From Sphingopyxis chilensis (GTDB taxonomy: Bacteria; Pseudomonadota; Alphaproteobacteria; Sphingomonadales; Sphingomonadaceae): a stretch of DNA of 64,000 bases. Positions 8,820-17,428 of this stretch are shown here, one piece after another; the stretch's first letter is position 1, and every line of letters starts with the position of its first letter. The stretch is from the NCBI RefSeq assembly GCF_035930445.1, contig NZ_CP142394.1, positions 2,389,501 through 2,453,500 of the forward strand. Direction: 5' to 3'. The translations under genes were made by a program, and so were the position numbers. The notes below the pieces were generated by a model, which saw only the letters and a program-made list of their open reading frames with translations, had not been told where the DNA came from and searched no databases.

Positions 8820-9317
8820 ATGAACGACGCAGACCCCTCCAAACAGCGGATCATTTCGATCGAACTCGACGAAGGGTCGATCGTCTGGCGCAATCCCGAC
8901 GTCGAGCAGGAGCGCCGCGTCGCGATCTTTGACCTGATCGAGGATAACAAGTTCGTGCCGCAACGCGGCCATCCCGACGGTTATGCGGGTCCGTATCGCT
9001 TGATGCTGCGTGTCGAGGACGGCCGGTTGATTTTTGAAATCGCTCGCGAAGATGGCTCGCCGCTCGAGGCGATCATTCTCGGCCTCGGCCGTTTCCGCCG
9101 CCCCATCCGCGACTATTTCGCAATCTGCGACAGCTATTATCAGGCGATCAAGACCTCGACCGCGCAGCAGATCGAAACCGTCGACATGGCGCGGCGCGCG
9201 CTGCACAACGAGGCTGCCGAACTGCTGATGGATCGGCTCGACGGCAAGATCGCGGTCGATTTCGACACCGCGCGGCGGTTGTTCACGCTGATCTGCGTGC
9301 TGCACATCAAGGGCTGA
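8820..9317 (+). CDS. UPF0262 family protein
   Basis: A 165-residue conserved cytosolic protein of family UPF0262, restricted to alphaproteobacteria and without assigned function. Typical segments are IISIELDEGSIVWRNPDVEQ near the start, AIFDLIEDNKFVP, GPYRLMLRVEDGRLIFEI in the middle and LHNEAAELLMDRLDGKI towards the end, with DTARRLFTLICVLHIKG at the C-terminus. No catalytic motif or membrane segment is visible. The gene lies two bases upstream of the GH25-like gene and probably shares its transcript. It is divergent from dnaB with a 130-base intergenic region. Confidence 0.9.
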   Translation: MNDADPSKQRIISIELDEGSIVWRNPDVEQERRVAIFDLIEDNKFVPQRGHPDGYAGPYRLMLRVEDGRLIFEIAREDGSPLEAIILGLGRFRRPIRDYFAICDSYYQAIKTSTAQQIETVDMARRALHNEAAELLMDRLDGKIAVDFDTARRLFTLICVLHIKG

Positions 9318-9319
9318 TC

Positions 9320-10075
9320 ATGGCAACGGGGGCGATCAGGGGTGGAAAGGCAGCGCAGACCGCAGCCGCATGGCGCGCCGCGATCGGGCGCACGCTGCGC
9401 CGGATCGGCGCCGCGGTCGTATTGCTTCTCCTCGCTGCGGGCCTCGCGCTCTGGTGGGCGGCGCGCTGGACGCCCGACCGCGCCGTCTATCCAACGCAGG
9501 GCGTGACAATCGACGCGGGCAATGGCGACGTCCATTGGGGGTCGATCAAGGCCGCGGGCGCCGAATTCGCCTATATCGCTGCGACCGACGGGTTGGGCGG
9601 TATCGACCCGAAATTCGCGCGCAACATGGCCGGCGCGCGCGACGCAGGCGTGCAGGCGGGCGCAATCCACCGCTACAGCCTCTGCCAGCTCGCGACCGAC
9701 CAGGCCGCCAATTTCATCCGCCATGTGCCGCGCCGCGCCGACATGCTGCCCGCCGTGGTCTGGCTCGACTATGACGACCGCTGCCCCGATCGCCCGACGC
9801 GCGCGCTGCTCCTGTCCGAACTCGCTACCTTCCTCGCGCAGATCGAGGCGCATATGGGCAAGCAAAGCCTGATCGCGCCCGGCCCGGCATTCGAGAGCGA
9901 TTACAAGGTGACGCGGGGCATCGCGCGCACGACCTGGCTGCGCCGCGACTTTTTCGAACCCGATTATGGCGCGCATCCGTGGGCGATGTGGCAGGCGAAC
10001 GACTATGTCCGCCTGTCGGGCGCGACGGGCACCGTCGGCTGGAATGTGCTGCGCCCGCAAGGAGAGATGCGATGA
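9320..10075 (+). CDS. GH25-like (lysozyme family) membrane-anchored protein
   Basis: A 251-residue protein with a basic N-terminus, one membrane segment at about residues 32-50 (AAVVLLLLAAGLALWWAARW) and a periplasmic TIM-barrel-like domain resembling GH25 muramidases. Barrel landmarks are GVTIDAGNGDVHWGSIK (first strand, Asp), FAYIAATDGLGGIDPKFARN, GVQAGAIHRYSLC and WAMWQANDYVRLSG with the closing NVL. In active GH25 enzymes the fourth strand carries an acidic D-x-E or L-E pair. Here that position reads PAVVWLDYDDRCP, with Asp where Glu is expected, so muramidase activity is uncertain. The stop overlaps cdd as ATGA. Confidence 0.75.
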   Translation: MATGAIRGGKAAQTAAAWRAAIGRTLRRIGAAVVLLLLAAGLALWWAARWTPDRAVYPTQGVTIDAGNGDVHWGSIKAAGAEFAYIAATDGLGGIDPKFARNMAGARDAGVQAGAIHRYSLCQLATDQAANFIRHVPRRADMLPAVVWLDYDDRCPDRPTRALLLSELATFLAQIEAHMGKQSLIAPGPAFESDYKVTRGIARTTWLRRDFFEPDYGAHPWAMWQANDYVRLSGATGTVGWNVLRPQGEMR

Positions 10076-10521
10076 CCGATACCCGTGATGCGCTGATCGA
10101 CGCGGCGCGCGACGCCGCGATCCGCGCCTATGCCCCCTATTCGGGCTTCCACGTCGGTGCGGCGCTACTGCTCAAAAATGGCGATATCGTCACCGGCGCC
10201 AATGTCGAAAATGCGAGCTACGGCCTCACCCTCTGTGCCGAGACCGTGGCGGTGGCGAAGATCGTCAACGAGGGCTGGATCGGCGAGCTCGCCGAGGTCG
10301 CGATCATCGGCGGGCGCCCCCACGGCGAGGAATTGATGGGCGCCGACCCGGTCAATCCGTGCGGTCGCTGCCGCCAGATCCTCAACGAAGCGGCCGAGCG
10401 GTCGAAGGTTGATATTCTCGTCCATTGCGCCTCGGGCGACGGCAGCGCGGTCAAGAGCTACCGGCTCAGCCAGCTGCTTCCCGCGGCCTTCGGGCCCAAG
10501 GATCTCGGCCTCATCGACTGA
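10072..10521 (+). CDS. cdd: Cytidine deaminase
   Basis: A 149-residue zinc-dependent deaminase that converts cytidine and deoxycytidine to uridine and deoxyuridine in pyrimidine salvage. The substrate pocket is [15 protein letters not shown] near residue 19 and the zinc site is the pair [20 protein letters not shown] (C-A-E) and [11 protein letters not shown] (P-C-x2-C). The length fits the small tetrameric class with three zinc cysteines. Its start overlaps the GH25-like gene stop by ATGA, and dcd, another enzyme of cytosine deoxynucleotide deamination, follows 38 bases on. Confidence 0.95.
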   Translation: MTDTRDALIDAARDAAIRAYAPYSGFHVGAALLLKNGDIVTGANVENASYGLTLCAETVAVAKIVNEGWIGELAEVAIIGGRPHGEELMGADPVNPCGRCRQILNEAAERSKVDILVHCASGDGSAVKSYRLSQLLPAAFGPKDLGLID

Positions 10522-10559
10522 CCGCTTGCGCAAAACGCGCCGCGCTTACAAGAGACACC

Positions 10560-11114
10560 ATGGCCATTCTTTCCGACCGCTGGATTCGCGAAGCCGCCCA
10601 GACGCAGGGCATGATCGAACCCTTTGTGGAGGCGCAACGCCGCGACGGCTGCATCAGCTACGGCCTCTCCTCCTATGGCTATGACGCGCGCGTCGCGCCC
10701 GAATTCAAGATATTCACCAACGTCGATTCGACGATCGTCGATCCCAAGGATTTCGACCCGAAGAATTTCGTCGATCGCGAGACCGACGTCTGCATCATCC
10801 CGCCGAACAGCTTCGCGCTCGCGCGGACGGTCGAATATTTCCGCATCCCGCGCGACGTGCTCGTCATCTGCCTCGGCAAGTCGACCTATGCGCGCTGCGG
10901 CATCATCGTGAACGTCACCCCGCTCGAACCCGGCTGGGAAGGCCATGTGACGCTCGAATTCTCGAACACCACCCCCCTGCCCGCCAAGATTTACGCCAAT
11001 GAAGGCGCGTGCCAGTTCCTCTTCCTGCAGGGCAACGAGCCGTGCGAGACGAGCTACGCCGACCGCGCGGGCAAATATATGGGGCAAAAGGGCGTCACGC
11101 TGCCCAAGCTTTGA
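10560..11114 (+). CDS. dcd: dCTP deaminase
   Basis: A 184-residue trimeric dCTP deaminase that makes dUTP from dCTP, the main route to dTTP in many bacteria. Family markers are [14 protein letters not shown] at the N-terminus, [20 protein letters not shown] near residue 32, [20 protein letters not shown] near residue 100 with the nucleotide-binding S-x-x-R, and [19 protein letters not shown] with the catalytic Glu. The Arg and Glu of the active site are present. The end QKGVTLPKL is the usual C-terminus. A palindromic repeat follows the stop at once. Confidence 0.96.
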   Translation: MAILSDRWIREAAQTQGMIEPFVEAQRRDGCISYGLSSYGYDARVAPEFKIFTNVDSTIVDPKDFDPKNFVDRETDVCIIPPNSFALARTVEYFRIPRDVLVICLGKSTYARCGIIVNVTPLEPGWEGHVTLEFSNTTPLPAKIYANEGACQFLFLQGNEPCETSYADRAGKYMGQKGVTLPKL

Positions 11115-11122
11115 GTGACCTC

Positions 11123-11214
11123 GTCATTGCGAGGAGCCGAAGGCGACGCGGCAATCTCCAGCTATCGTCGTGAATGAACGTTGCTGGAGATTGCTTCGCT
11201 ACGCTCGCAATGAC
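11123..11214. repeat. REP-like palindromic repeat
   Basis: An imperfect inverted repeat of about 90 bases. The left arm begins gtcattgcgaggagccgaag and ends gcaatctccag. The right arm runs from ctggagattgcttcgc to cgctcgcaatgac. The outer 10 bases (gtcattgcga / tcgcaatgac) and the inner ctggagattgc are complementary. A close relative with perfect arms lies at 41581-41654. Such palindromes are dispersed in many alphaproteobacterial genomes. Placed just after dcd, it may also act as a transcript end. Confidence 0.85.
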
Positions 11215-11243
11215 AAAGATCGGTTTGCGTCACGCGCTAAAAT

Positions 11244-11257
11244 TGATAACGTTCCCA
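11244..11257. promoter_or_regulatory. LacI-family operator-like site upstream of the GH5 gene
   Basis: The 14 bases tgataacgttccca fit the central consensus TGnnAnCGnTnnCA of LacI/GalR-family operators, with the CG step at the dyad centre. The site ends 25 bases before the GH5 start, a position suited to repression. No LacI-type regulator gene is in the window, so the site is a pattern match only. Confidence 0.5.
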
Positions 11258-11281
11258 TAAATCGAAAATGGGGATGAGGTC

Positions 11282-13003
11282 ATGAAATTCCGTGCCGCCG
11301 CACTCACGCTCGCCGCGCTGTTTCCTTCCGCCGCCGCACACGCCCAAGGCTTTCTGAAGGTTGAAGGGACAGCGATCGTGGACGGATCGGGCAAGCCTGT
11401 GATCCTGCGCGGCATGGGGCTCGGCGGCTGGATGCTTCAGGAAGGCTATATGCTGAAGCTTGGCGAGGTCGGGCAGCAGCACAAGATTCGCGCGAAATTG
11501 GTCGAACTCGTCGGCGAGGAGCGCACCGCGCAATTCTATCGCGCCTGGCTCGACAATCACACGACCCGCGCCGACATCGACGCGATGGCGAAATGGGGTT
11601 TCAACTCGGTGCGCCTGCCGATCCATTTCGACCAGCTCACCCTGCCCGCCGACAAGGAGCCGAAGCGGGGGGAGGATACATGGAACGAGGAAGGTTTCGA
11701 GCGCATCGACCGCCTGCTCGAATGGAGCAAGGCGAATAGCATCTACCTGATCCTCGATCTCCACGCCGCACCGGGCGGCCAGGGCAACGACCTCGCCATT
11801 TCCGACCGCGACCCCGACAAGCCCTCGCTGTGGCAAAGCGAGGAGAACCAGCGCAAGACCGTCGCGCTGTGGCGCAAGCTCGCCGCGCGCTATAGGGACG
11901 AGCCGTGGATCGGCGCCTATGACCTGATCAACGAGCCCAACTGGAGCTTCGCGACTCCCGGCAAGGGCAATGGCTGCGACGAGACCGAGAACAAGGCGGT
12001 CTGGAGCCTCCAGCACCGCATCACGAAAGCGATCCGCGAGGTCGATACCAAGCATATCGTGATCATCGAGGGCAATTGCTGGGGCAATAATTACAAGGGT
12101 CTGCCGCCCGCTTGGGACGCCAATATGGTGCTCAGTTTCCATAAATACTGGAATCGCAATGACGAAAGCAGCATCGCCGAAATCAAGGCGCTGCGCAGCA
12201 GCTATAACCGCCCGATCTGGCTCGGCGAGTCGGGCGAGAACAGCAACGCATGGTATCGCGACGCGATCGCGCTCGTCGAAGAGGGCGGCATCGGCTGGAA
12301 TTTCTGGCCGCTCAAGAAGATCGGTTTCAACCAGCCGCTCGAGATCGTCGCCGGCGACGGCTGGATGAAGATCGTGGCATGGATGACCGGCAAGGGAGAG
12401 AAACCCCCGGCCGACGAGGCCTTCGCCGCGATGATGCAGCTCGCCGACAGCGCGCGCTTCGAGAAGAATATCCCCAAGCCCGATGTCATCGACGCGATGT
12501 TCCGCCAGCCGCACGATGCGAGCTATCGCGCATTCCAAACGCGCAGGCTGGGCGATGAAACGCTGACCATTCCCGCCGTCGATTACGACCTCGGGCCGCC
12601 GGGCGTCGCCTATCACGACACGGTCGACGCCAATTATCACGTCGCCACCGGCGACGAGCGGACGCCGTGGAACAATGGCGCCGCCTATCGCAACGACGGC
12701 GTCGATATCGCGCGCGACGCGGGCGGCGCGCCCTATGTCGGCGACTTCGTGACGGGCGAATGGATGCGCTACAGCGCCGATGTCGCGACGGCCGGCCGCT
12801 GGACCGTGTCCGCGCGCGTGCGATCTGCCAGGGGCGGCCGCATCGGGATCGACGAGCGCGGCATCGCCATTCCCGCGGGCACCGCCTGGCGGACGGTGAA
12901 GCTCGCCGACCTCGACCTGCCCGCCGGACCCGGCGCCGCGACGCTGCGCGCGCTCGATTGCAGCGACTGCGAGGTCGCCGAACTGGTCTTCACCCCGCGC
13001 TGA
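11282..13003 (+). CDS. Secreted glycoside hydrolase family 5 with C-terminal carbohydrate-binding-like domain
   Basis: A 573-residue exported enzyme. Residues 1-22 are a signal peptide ending AAAHAQ. The GH5 barrel covers about residues 25-390. It shows RGMGLGGWMLQEGYML after the first strand, FNSVRLPIHFDQ, LILDLHAAPGGQG, the acid/base Glu in GAYDLINEPNWSF and the nucleophile Glu in PIWLGESGENSN. These are the retaining beta-1,4- or beta-1,3-glucanase landmarks. Residues 430-573 form a beta-sandwich resembling CBM6/CBM35 (YHDTVDANYHV, GVDIARDAGGAPYVGDFVTG, EWMRYSADVATAGRWTVSAR). Substrate cannot be fixed. A glucan or mannan in the periplasm or outside is likely. A LacI-type site lies upstream. 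Confidence 0.9.
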   Translation: MKFRAAALTLAALFPSAAAHAQGFLKVEGTAIVDGSGKPVILRGMGLGGWMLQEGYMLKLGEVGQQHKIRAKLVELVGEERTAQFYRAWLDNHTTRADIDAMAKWGFNSVRLPIHFDQLTLPADKEPKRGEDTWNEEGFERIDRLLEWSKANSIYLILDLHAAPGGQGNDLAISDRDPDKPSLWQSEENQRKTVALWRKLAARYRDEPWIGAYDLINEPNWSFATPGKGNGCDETENKAVWSLQHRITKAIREVDTKHIVIIEGNCWGNNYKGLPPAWDANMVLSFHKYWNRNDESSIAEIKALRSSYNRPIWLGESGENSNAWYRDAIALVEEGGIGWNFWPLKKIGFNQPLEIVAGDGWMKIVAWMTGKGEKPPADEAFAAMMQLADSARFEKNIPKPDVIDAMFRQPHDASYRAFQTRRLGDETLTIPAVDYDLGPPGVAYHDTVDANYHVATGDERTPWNNGAAYRNDGVDIARDAGGAPYVGDFVTGEWMRYSADVATAGRWTVSARVRSARGGRIGIDERGIAIPAGTAWRTVKLADLDLPAGPGAATLRALDCSDCEVAELVFTPR

Positions 13004-13073
13004 CGGGGAACCCATCGCCTCCCCGCGCGTCCTCTCTCCACAAGCGGACGGGGCCGCCAGAGGAGGATTATCC

Positions 13074-13586
13074 ATGTCCATGATCGCCGTCTTTTTCGGC
13101 CGCCTGTTCATCGCCGTGATTTTCATCGTGTCGGGGATCAACAAGCTGATCCACGTCAACGACACGAATGCGATGATTTCGGCGGTGGGCCTTCCCGGCG
13201 GTCTCGCCATCCCGACCGGCCTCTTCGAACTGATCGCCGGCGCCTGCCTCGCGCTTGGCGTAGCGACGCGCCTCTGGTCGATCCTGCTCGCCGCCTTCGT
13301 TCTCCTTACCATCCTATTTTTCCACCGCGAATTCACCGATCCGGTGCAGGCGATGACGGCGATGAAGAATCTCGCGATCGCAGGCGGGCTCCTCTGCCTC
13401 TTCGGCTATGGGCACACACGCTGGAGTTACGACGCGCTGCGCCAGCGCCGCCGCGACGAGCTTGCGGCGCACCGGGCGCAAGTTCACGCGACCGAGGCCG
13501 AGGTGCGCGCCGCGCGCGCCGAAGGCCGCGCCGAAGCGGTCGGCGCGCCCGTGGTGGTCGAAAAGCGCCCCTTCTGGCGCCGCTGA
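13074..13586 (+). CDS. DoxX family membrane protein
   Basis: A 170-residue inner-membrane protein of the DoxX family. Four hydrophobic helices are seen in residues 5-115, with GRLFIAVIFIVSGINKLIHV as the family N-terminus, PTGLFELIAGACLALGVATR in the second helix and MTAMKNLAIAGGLLCLFGYG near the fourth. The last 50 residues are an Arg/Ala/Glu-rich cytosolic tail (AHRAQVHATEAEVRAARAEG) that looks like a short coiled coil, longer than in most DoxX proteins. Members have been linked to thiol and quinone redox, but no cysteine-based site is present here. An AGGAGG ribosome site precedes the ATG. Confidence 0.88.
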   Translation: MSMIAVFFGRLFIAVIFIVSGINKLIHVNDTNAMISAVGLPGGLAIPTGLFELIAGACLALGVATRLWSILLAAFVLLTILFFHREFTDPVQAMTAMKNLAIAGGLLCLFGYGHTRWSYDALRQRRRDELAAHRAQVHATEAEVRAARAEGRAEAVGAPVVVEKRPFWRR

Positions 13587-13658
13587 CGCTTCGCGCTTGG
13601 CAAGCACCCGCGCCTGCGCTAGCCTCCACTTAACGTTTACGTAAAGGGAGGGTTTGCC

Positions 13659-14828
13659 ATGGCGTCCCGCGATCTCGACATCATTGTTTACGGTGCGACC
13701 GGCTTTACCGGCCGGCTCGTCGCCGAATATCTTGGAGCGCATTACAAGGGCCGCAAGGATGCGCCCAAATGGGCGATGGCAGGGCGCAGTCTCGACAAGC
13801 TCGCCGAGGTGCGCGACCTGATCGGCGCCAGCGAGGAGACGCCGTTGATCGTCGCCGACGCGAGCGACCCCGCGAGCCTCGACAAGATGGCCGCGAGCAC
13901 CAAGGTCGTGCTCACCACCGTCGGCCCCTACCAGCTCTATGGCAGCGAACTCGTCGCCGCGTGCGTCCGCGCCGGCACCGCCTATGCCGATCTTTGCGGC
14001 GAACCGGGCTGGATGCGCGAGATGATCGACACGCATGAAGCCGCCGCCAATGCCTCTGGCGCGCGGATCACCTTCAGCTGCGGCTTCGACTCGATTCCTT
14101 TCGATCTCGGAGTGCTGTTCCTCCAGGCCGAAGCGGTGAAGCGCCACGGCAAGCCCGCGCCGCGCGTCAAGGGGCGCGTCCGCAAGATGGCGGGCGGTGC
14201 CTCGGGCGGCACGATCGCGAGCCTGACCGAAACGCTGAAGGCCATCGCCAAGAAACCGTCGCTCGCGCTGCTGCTCAAATCCTCCTTTGCGCTGACCCCC
14301 GGTTTCGAGGGACCGTCGCAACCGACCGGCCTCATCCCCGAATATGACGGCGCGACGGGCACCTGGACGGCGCCCTTCGTCATGGCGCCGATCAACACGA
14401 AGAATGTCCACCGCACCAATTTCCTGCTCGGCCATCAATGGGGCGCGGATCTCGTCTATGACGAGATGGTGATGACGACGATCGGCGACGCCGGAAAGGC
14501 GATGGCCGAAGCGATGGCAAAGGCGAATCCCTTCGGCGACTCGCAGCTCAAGCCCGGCGAGGGGCCGAGCAAGGAAGAGCGCGAAAACGGCTTCTACGAC
14601 ATCCTTTTCATCGGCGAATATCCCGACGGCACCACGGTGCGCGCTTCGGTGCAGGGCGACCGCGACCCCGGCTATGGCTCGACGTCGAAAATGCTCGCCG
14701 AAACGGGGATGGCGCTGCTCGAAAACAAGGGCGCGGGCGGCGTGTGGACACCGGGCGCGCTGCTCGGCGACGCGTTGATCGAGCGGCTGACGGCGAACGC
14801 CGGGCTGACCTTCCGACTAGAGGACTGA
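13659..14828 (+). CDS. Saccharopine dehydrogenase-like oxidoreductase (trans-acting enoyl reductase type)
   Basis: A 389-residue NAD(P)-dependent protein. The N-terminal Rossmann fold has IIVYGATGFTGRLVAEYLGA with G-x-x-G-x-x-G, followed by WAMAGRSLDKL and VLTTVGPYQLYGSELVAACV. The segment YADLCGEPGWMREMID and ITFSCGFDSIPFDLGVLFLQ are characteristic of the family containing the mycobacterial trans-acting enoyl reductase Rv2953. True saccharopine dehydrogenases differ beyond the Rossmann part. A role in lipid or fatty acyl reduction is inferred from the family. The thioesterase gene starts seven bases downstream, which agrees with acyl-CoA metabolism. GGGAGG precedes the ATG. Confidence 0.87.
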   Translation: MASRDLDIIVYGATGFTGRLVAEYLGAHYKGRKDAPKWAMAGRSLDKLAEVRDLIGASEETPLIVADASDPASLDKMAASTKVVLTTVGPYQLYGSELVAACVRAGTAYADLCGEPGWMREMIDTHEAAANASGARITFSCGFDSIPFDLGVLFLQAEAVKRHGKPAPRVKGRVRKMAGGASGGTIASLTETLKAIAKKPSLALLLKSSFALTPGFEGPSQPTGLIPEYDGATGTWTAPFVMAPINTKNVHRTNFLLGHQWGADLVYDEMVMTTIGDAGKAMAEAMAKANPFGDSQLKPGEGPSKEERENGFYDILFIGEYPDGTTVRASVQGDRDPGYGSTSKMLAETGMALLENKGAGGVWTPGALLGDALIERLTANAGLTFRLED

Positions 14829-14835
14829 AGACAAG

Positions 14836-15636
14836 ATGACGACCTGCCCCAGCGCGCTCGACGCGCTGCTCTCGACGCTGCGCACCGAAGAGGGCGTGGC
14901 GAAGGCGCATATCGACGAAGGATGGATGCAGGGGCGAACCGCCTATGGCGGGATCAGCTCGGCGGTCGCGCTCGCGGGCACGATGGCGCTGCATCCGACC
15001 GAGACGCCGCTGCGCTATGCGCAGATCAGTTTCGTCGGCCCCGTAGGAGGCGACTGCACGGTCGAAACGCGCGTGCTGCGCCAGTCGAAATCCTCGCTGT
15101 TCATCGACGCCGGCGTGTCGAGCGATCAGGGCTTCGGCACCGCCGCGGTCTTCGCTTTCTCGGGCGAGCGGAAAAGCCATCTCGATCACAACCGGCTGAC
15201 GATGCCTGATACGCCCGATCCGGAGACGCTGGCGCCGGTGCCCGAGCATCATGCGCGCCCGTCCTTCACGCGCCATTTCGATATGCGCCCCACGACGGGT
15301 CCGCGCTTTGCGTGGAAAAGCGAGGTCGGCGAATATCTGACCTGGGTGCGCTTCGTCGAGGAACCCGCCTGCCATCCCGCAGTCGCGCTGCTCGCGATGG
15401 GCGACGCGCTGCCTCCCGCCGCTATGGCGCTGTTCAGCCAGTTCGGCCCGATCAGTTCGATGAACTGGACGGTGAACATGCTCACCGGGACGCCCGAAAC
15501 CGATGACGGATGGTGGCTGCTCTCGGCGAAGACCGGCTATGCGCGCCACGGTCTGTCGGTGCAGGACATGATGCTGTGGAACCGCGCCGGCGAGCCGATC
15601 CTCAGCGGCAGTCAGGCGATCGCAATTTATGCGTGA
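14836..15636 (+). CDS. Acyl-CoA thioesterase-like protein (double hotdog)
   Basis: A 266-residue protein with two hotdog folds, as in the TesB-like thioesterase superfamily that hydrolyses acyl-CoA thioesters in the cytosol. The first hotdog has WMQGRTAYGGISSAVALAGT and LRYAQISFVGPVGGDCTVET with SKSSLFIDAGVSSDQGFGTA. The second has SMNWTVNMLTGTPETDDGWW and the closing LSVQDMMLWNRAGEPILSGS. Together with the preceding enoyl-reductase-like gene (seven-base gap) it probably forms a two-gene operon acting on acyl groups. It is a different protein from the second TesB-like gene at 44645-45583. Confidence 0.85.
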   Translation: MTTCPSALDALLSTLRTEEGVAKAHIDEGWMQGRTAYGGISSAVALAGTMALHPTETPLRYAQISFVGPVGGDCTVETRVLRQSKSSLFIDAGVSSDQGFGTAAVFAFSGERKSHLDHNRLTMPDTPDPETLAPVPEHHARPSFTRHFDMRPTTGPRFAWKSEVGEYLTWVRFVEEPACHPAVALLAMGDALPPAAMALFSQFGPISSMNWTVNMLTGTPETDDGWWLLSAKTGYARHGLSVQDMMLWNRAGEPILSGSQAIAIYA

Positions 15637-15645
15637 CGATATGCG

Positions 15646-15960
15646 TCAGTCGTCCCAGCCGTAATCGTCGTTCGGGCCGTCATGATGGCGCTCGCGCCAT
15701 TTCTTCTCGGCTTCGCGCCGTTCCTTCGCGGCTTCCCGGCGGCGCTCATCGTCGAGCTTGGCCAATTCACGGTCGCACTCGAAGGCCTTTTGACGGAACT
15801 CGCGCCGAGCCTTCGCTTCATCGAGCTTCTTGTCGCAATCGGCGACCGTCTCCCAATGCTTCTTGCGGTAATCTTCCCGATAGTCTCCGGGATCGGCTGC
15901 CGCAGGGACGCCACTCAATAACAGCGCCGAAACGCCGAAAGCGGCAAAACGGATAAGCAT
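15646..15960 (-). CDS. Small exported charged helical protein, unknown function
   Basis: A 104-residue protein. Residues 1-22 form a signal peptide (FAAFGVSALLLSGVPAAADP). The mature part is one long, highly charged helix rich in Arg, Lys, Glu and Asp (KKLDEAKARREFRQKAFECD, RREAAKERREAEKKWRERHH) with two cysteines that could form a disulfide. It ends in an acidic, Gly/Tyr tail. The pattern suggests a periplasmic coiled coil. I do not recognise a family. AAGGAGAACGG just before the ATG supports the start. Stand-alone on the minus strand, convergent with the thioesterase gene. Confidence 0.75.
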   Translation of the reverse strand: MLIRFAAFGVSALLLSGVPAAADPGDYREDYRKKHWETVADCDKKLDEAKARREFRQKAFECDRELAKLDDERRREAAKERREAEKKWRERHHDGPNDDYGWDD

Positions 15961-16075
15961 GGCCGTTCTCCTTTGGATCGACGGCGTAGCAAAGCCAAGA
16001 TGAACGCATATTGAAGCGGTGCGCCGCGCCGGGTCAGGACCGTCCCGTGGCCAACAGGATCGGGCGCCGCCTTCC

Positions 16076-17428
16076 CTAAGGCGCCAGCGGCAAGGCGATC
16101 ACCGCATCGAGCCCGCCGCCTGCGCGGTTGGCCAGCGTCAGCGCCCCGCCCTCGCCCTCGGCGATATCGCGCGCGATCGACAGGCCCAGCCCGGCGCCGC
16201 CCGTCGCGCGATTGCGCGACTGTTCGCCGCGCGCGAAGGGTTCGATCAGCGTCCTGATCTGCTCTTCGGTCAGGCCGGGGCCGTCGTCCGAGACAATGAT
16301 CCGCGCCTGCCCGGCCTCGACCCGCACCGACAGCCGCGCGCGCATCCCATAGGCCACCGCATTGTCGGTAAGGTTGCGCAATGCGCGCTTGAGCAGCATC
16401 GGCCGCGCCAGCACGTCGGCATCGGCAATGTCGCCGATCGCGACATCCTTGCCGCGTTCCTGATAATCGGCCGCGAGTTCCCCCACCATTTCGCGGAGCG
16501 GGATGCGTTCCTGCGCCTCGGTTCCTGCGCCCGACCGCGCCAATGCCAGAATATCGGTCAGCATCGCGGTCATTTCCTCGATGCTCGCGATCATCTTGTC
16601 GCGCAGCGCGTCGTCGTCGACCTGCTCGACGCGCACGCGCAGGCTGGCGAGCGGGGTTCGCAGATCGTGACCCACCGCGCCGAGCATCCGGTCCTTGTCG
16701 GACAGCATCGTCGAAATCCGGCCGCGATAGGCGTTGAAGGCGGCGATGAGGTCGCGCATGTCCGACGGCCCTTCCTCTTCGAGCGGCGGCGCGTCGCGCA
16801 GCGCCGGATTGGTGCGGGCGGCGCGTGTCAGGTCGCGCAAGGGCCGTGCGACGCGCCACGCGATCAGCATGACCGGGACGAGGAGGAGGAGGTAGAGCGA
16901 GAGCGTCTGCCAGACGAGAAAGCCCTGCAACCGGTCGCCGCCGACCTGGATCCGGCTGCGCACCGCGAAATGGCGGCCATCGACCTTTGCCGAGACGATG
17001 ACGATCCGGCCCGGGAAATTGGGACGTTGCAAGCGCGAACGCGCGGGCAGTATCCAGGCATCGACCGCTTCGACCTGGACCTCGGCATCGTGCAGCAGGC
17101 CCGAGACATAGTCGGCAAGATCGGGCATCCGCGTCGCGCCGGCGGGCACCGGGATCGGCGTTTCGGATATCACGAGCTTCGGGCCGCGCTCGCGCCCGCG
17201 CCGGTCCTGGTTTCGGTCTTCGCGGCGTGCGCGGTACTCGCCGCGCCGGTCGCGCTCGACGGCGTCGATGATCCGCGCGACCGCCATCCCGCCTCCATGC
17301 GCAAGAAACTGCTGCTTCTGCCCGCGCGCGAGCAAAGTGAAATTGATCGCCTGCGCGACGAAAAGCATCACCGCGACGGCGAAGACGAGCTGGCCGACGA
17401 GGCTGCGGGGCCACAGGCGCAGCTTCAC
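16076..17428 (-). CDS. Sensor histidine kinase (EnvZ-like architecture)
   Basis: A 450-residue membrane kinase starting at a GTG that overlaps the response regulator stop (GTGA). A transmembrane helix at residues 8-28 (SLVGQLVFAVAVMLFVAQAI) is followed by a periplasmic sensor of about 130 residues. A second helix (LYLLLLVPVMLIAWRVA), a HAMP linker and the HisKA box AVGHDLRTPLASLRVR follow, with the phospho-accepting His. The ATPase domain has N-box LTDNAVAYGM, G1 VSDDGPGL and G2 GAGLGLSIARDIA. The open frame extends about 100 codons upstream through the regulator gene but is low-complexity shadow. It would phosphorylate the regulator encoded just upstream. The signal is unknown. Confidence 0.92.
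   Translation of the reverse strand: MKLRLWPRSLVGQLVFAVAVMLFVAQAINFTLLARGQKQQFLAHGGGMAVARIIDAVERDRRGEYRARREDRNQDRRGRERGPKLVISETPIPVPAGATRMPDLADYVSGLLHDAEVQVEAVDAWILPARSRLQRPNFPGRIVIVSAKVDGRHFAVRSRIQVGGDRLQGFLVWQTLSLYLLLLVPVMLIAWRVARPLRDLTRAARTNPALRDAPPLEEEGPSDMRDLIAAFNAYRGRISTMLSDKDRMLGAVGHDLRTPLASLRVRVEQVDDDALRDKMIASIEEMTAMLTDILALARSGAGTEAQERIPLREMVGELAADYQERGKDVAIGDIADADVLARPMLLKRALRNLTDNAVAYGMRARLSVRVEAGQARIIVSDDGPGLTEEQIRTLIEPFARGEQSRNRATGGAGLGLSIARDIAEGEGGALTLANRAGGGLDAVIALPLAP

Noticed and set aside
11237-13336. 699-codon open frame opposite the GH5 and DoxX genes
   Set aside because: Low-complexity shadow without motifs. The plus strand shows GH5 catalytic motifs and a signal peptide.
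15646-15960. Toxin-antitoxin component
   Set aside because: The small charged protein has a signal peptide and no partner gene. Nothing links it to a toxin-antitoxin family.
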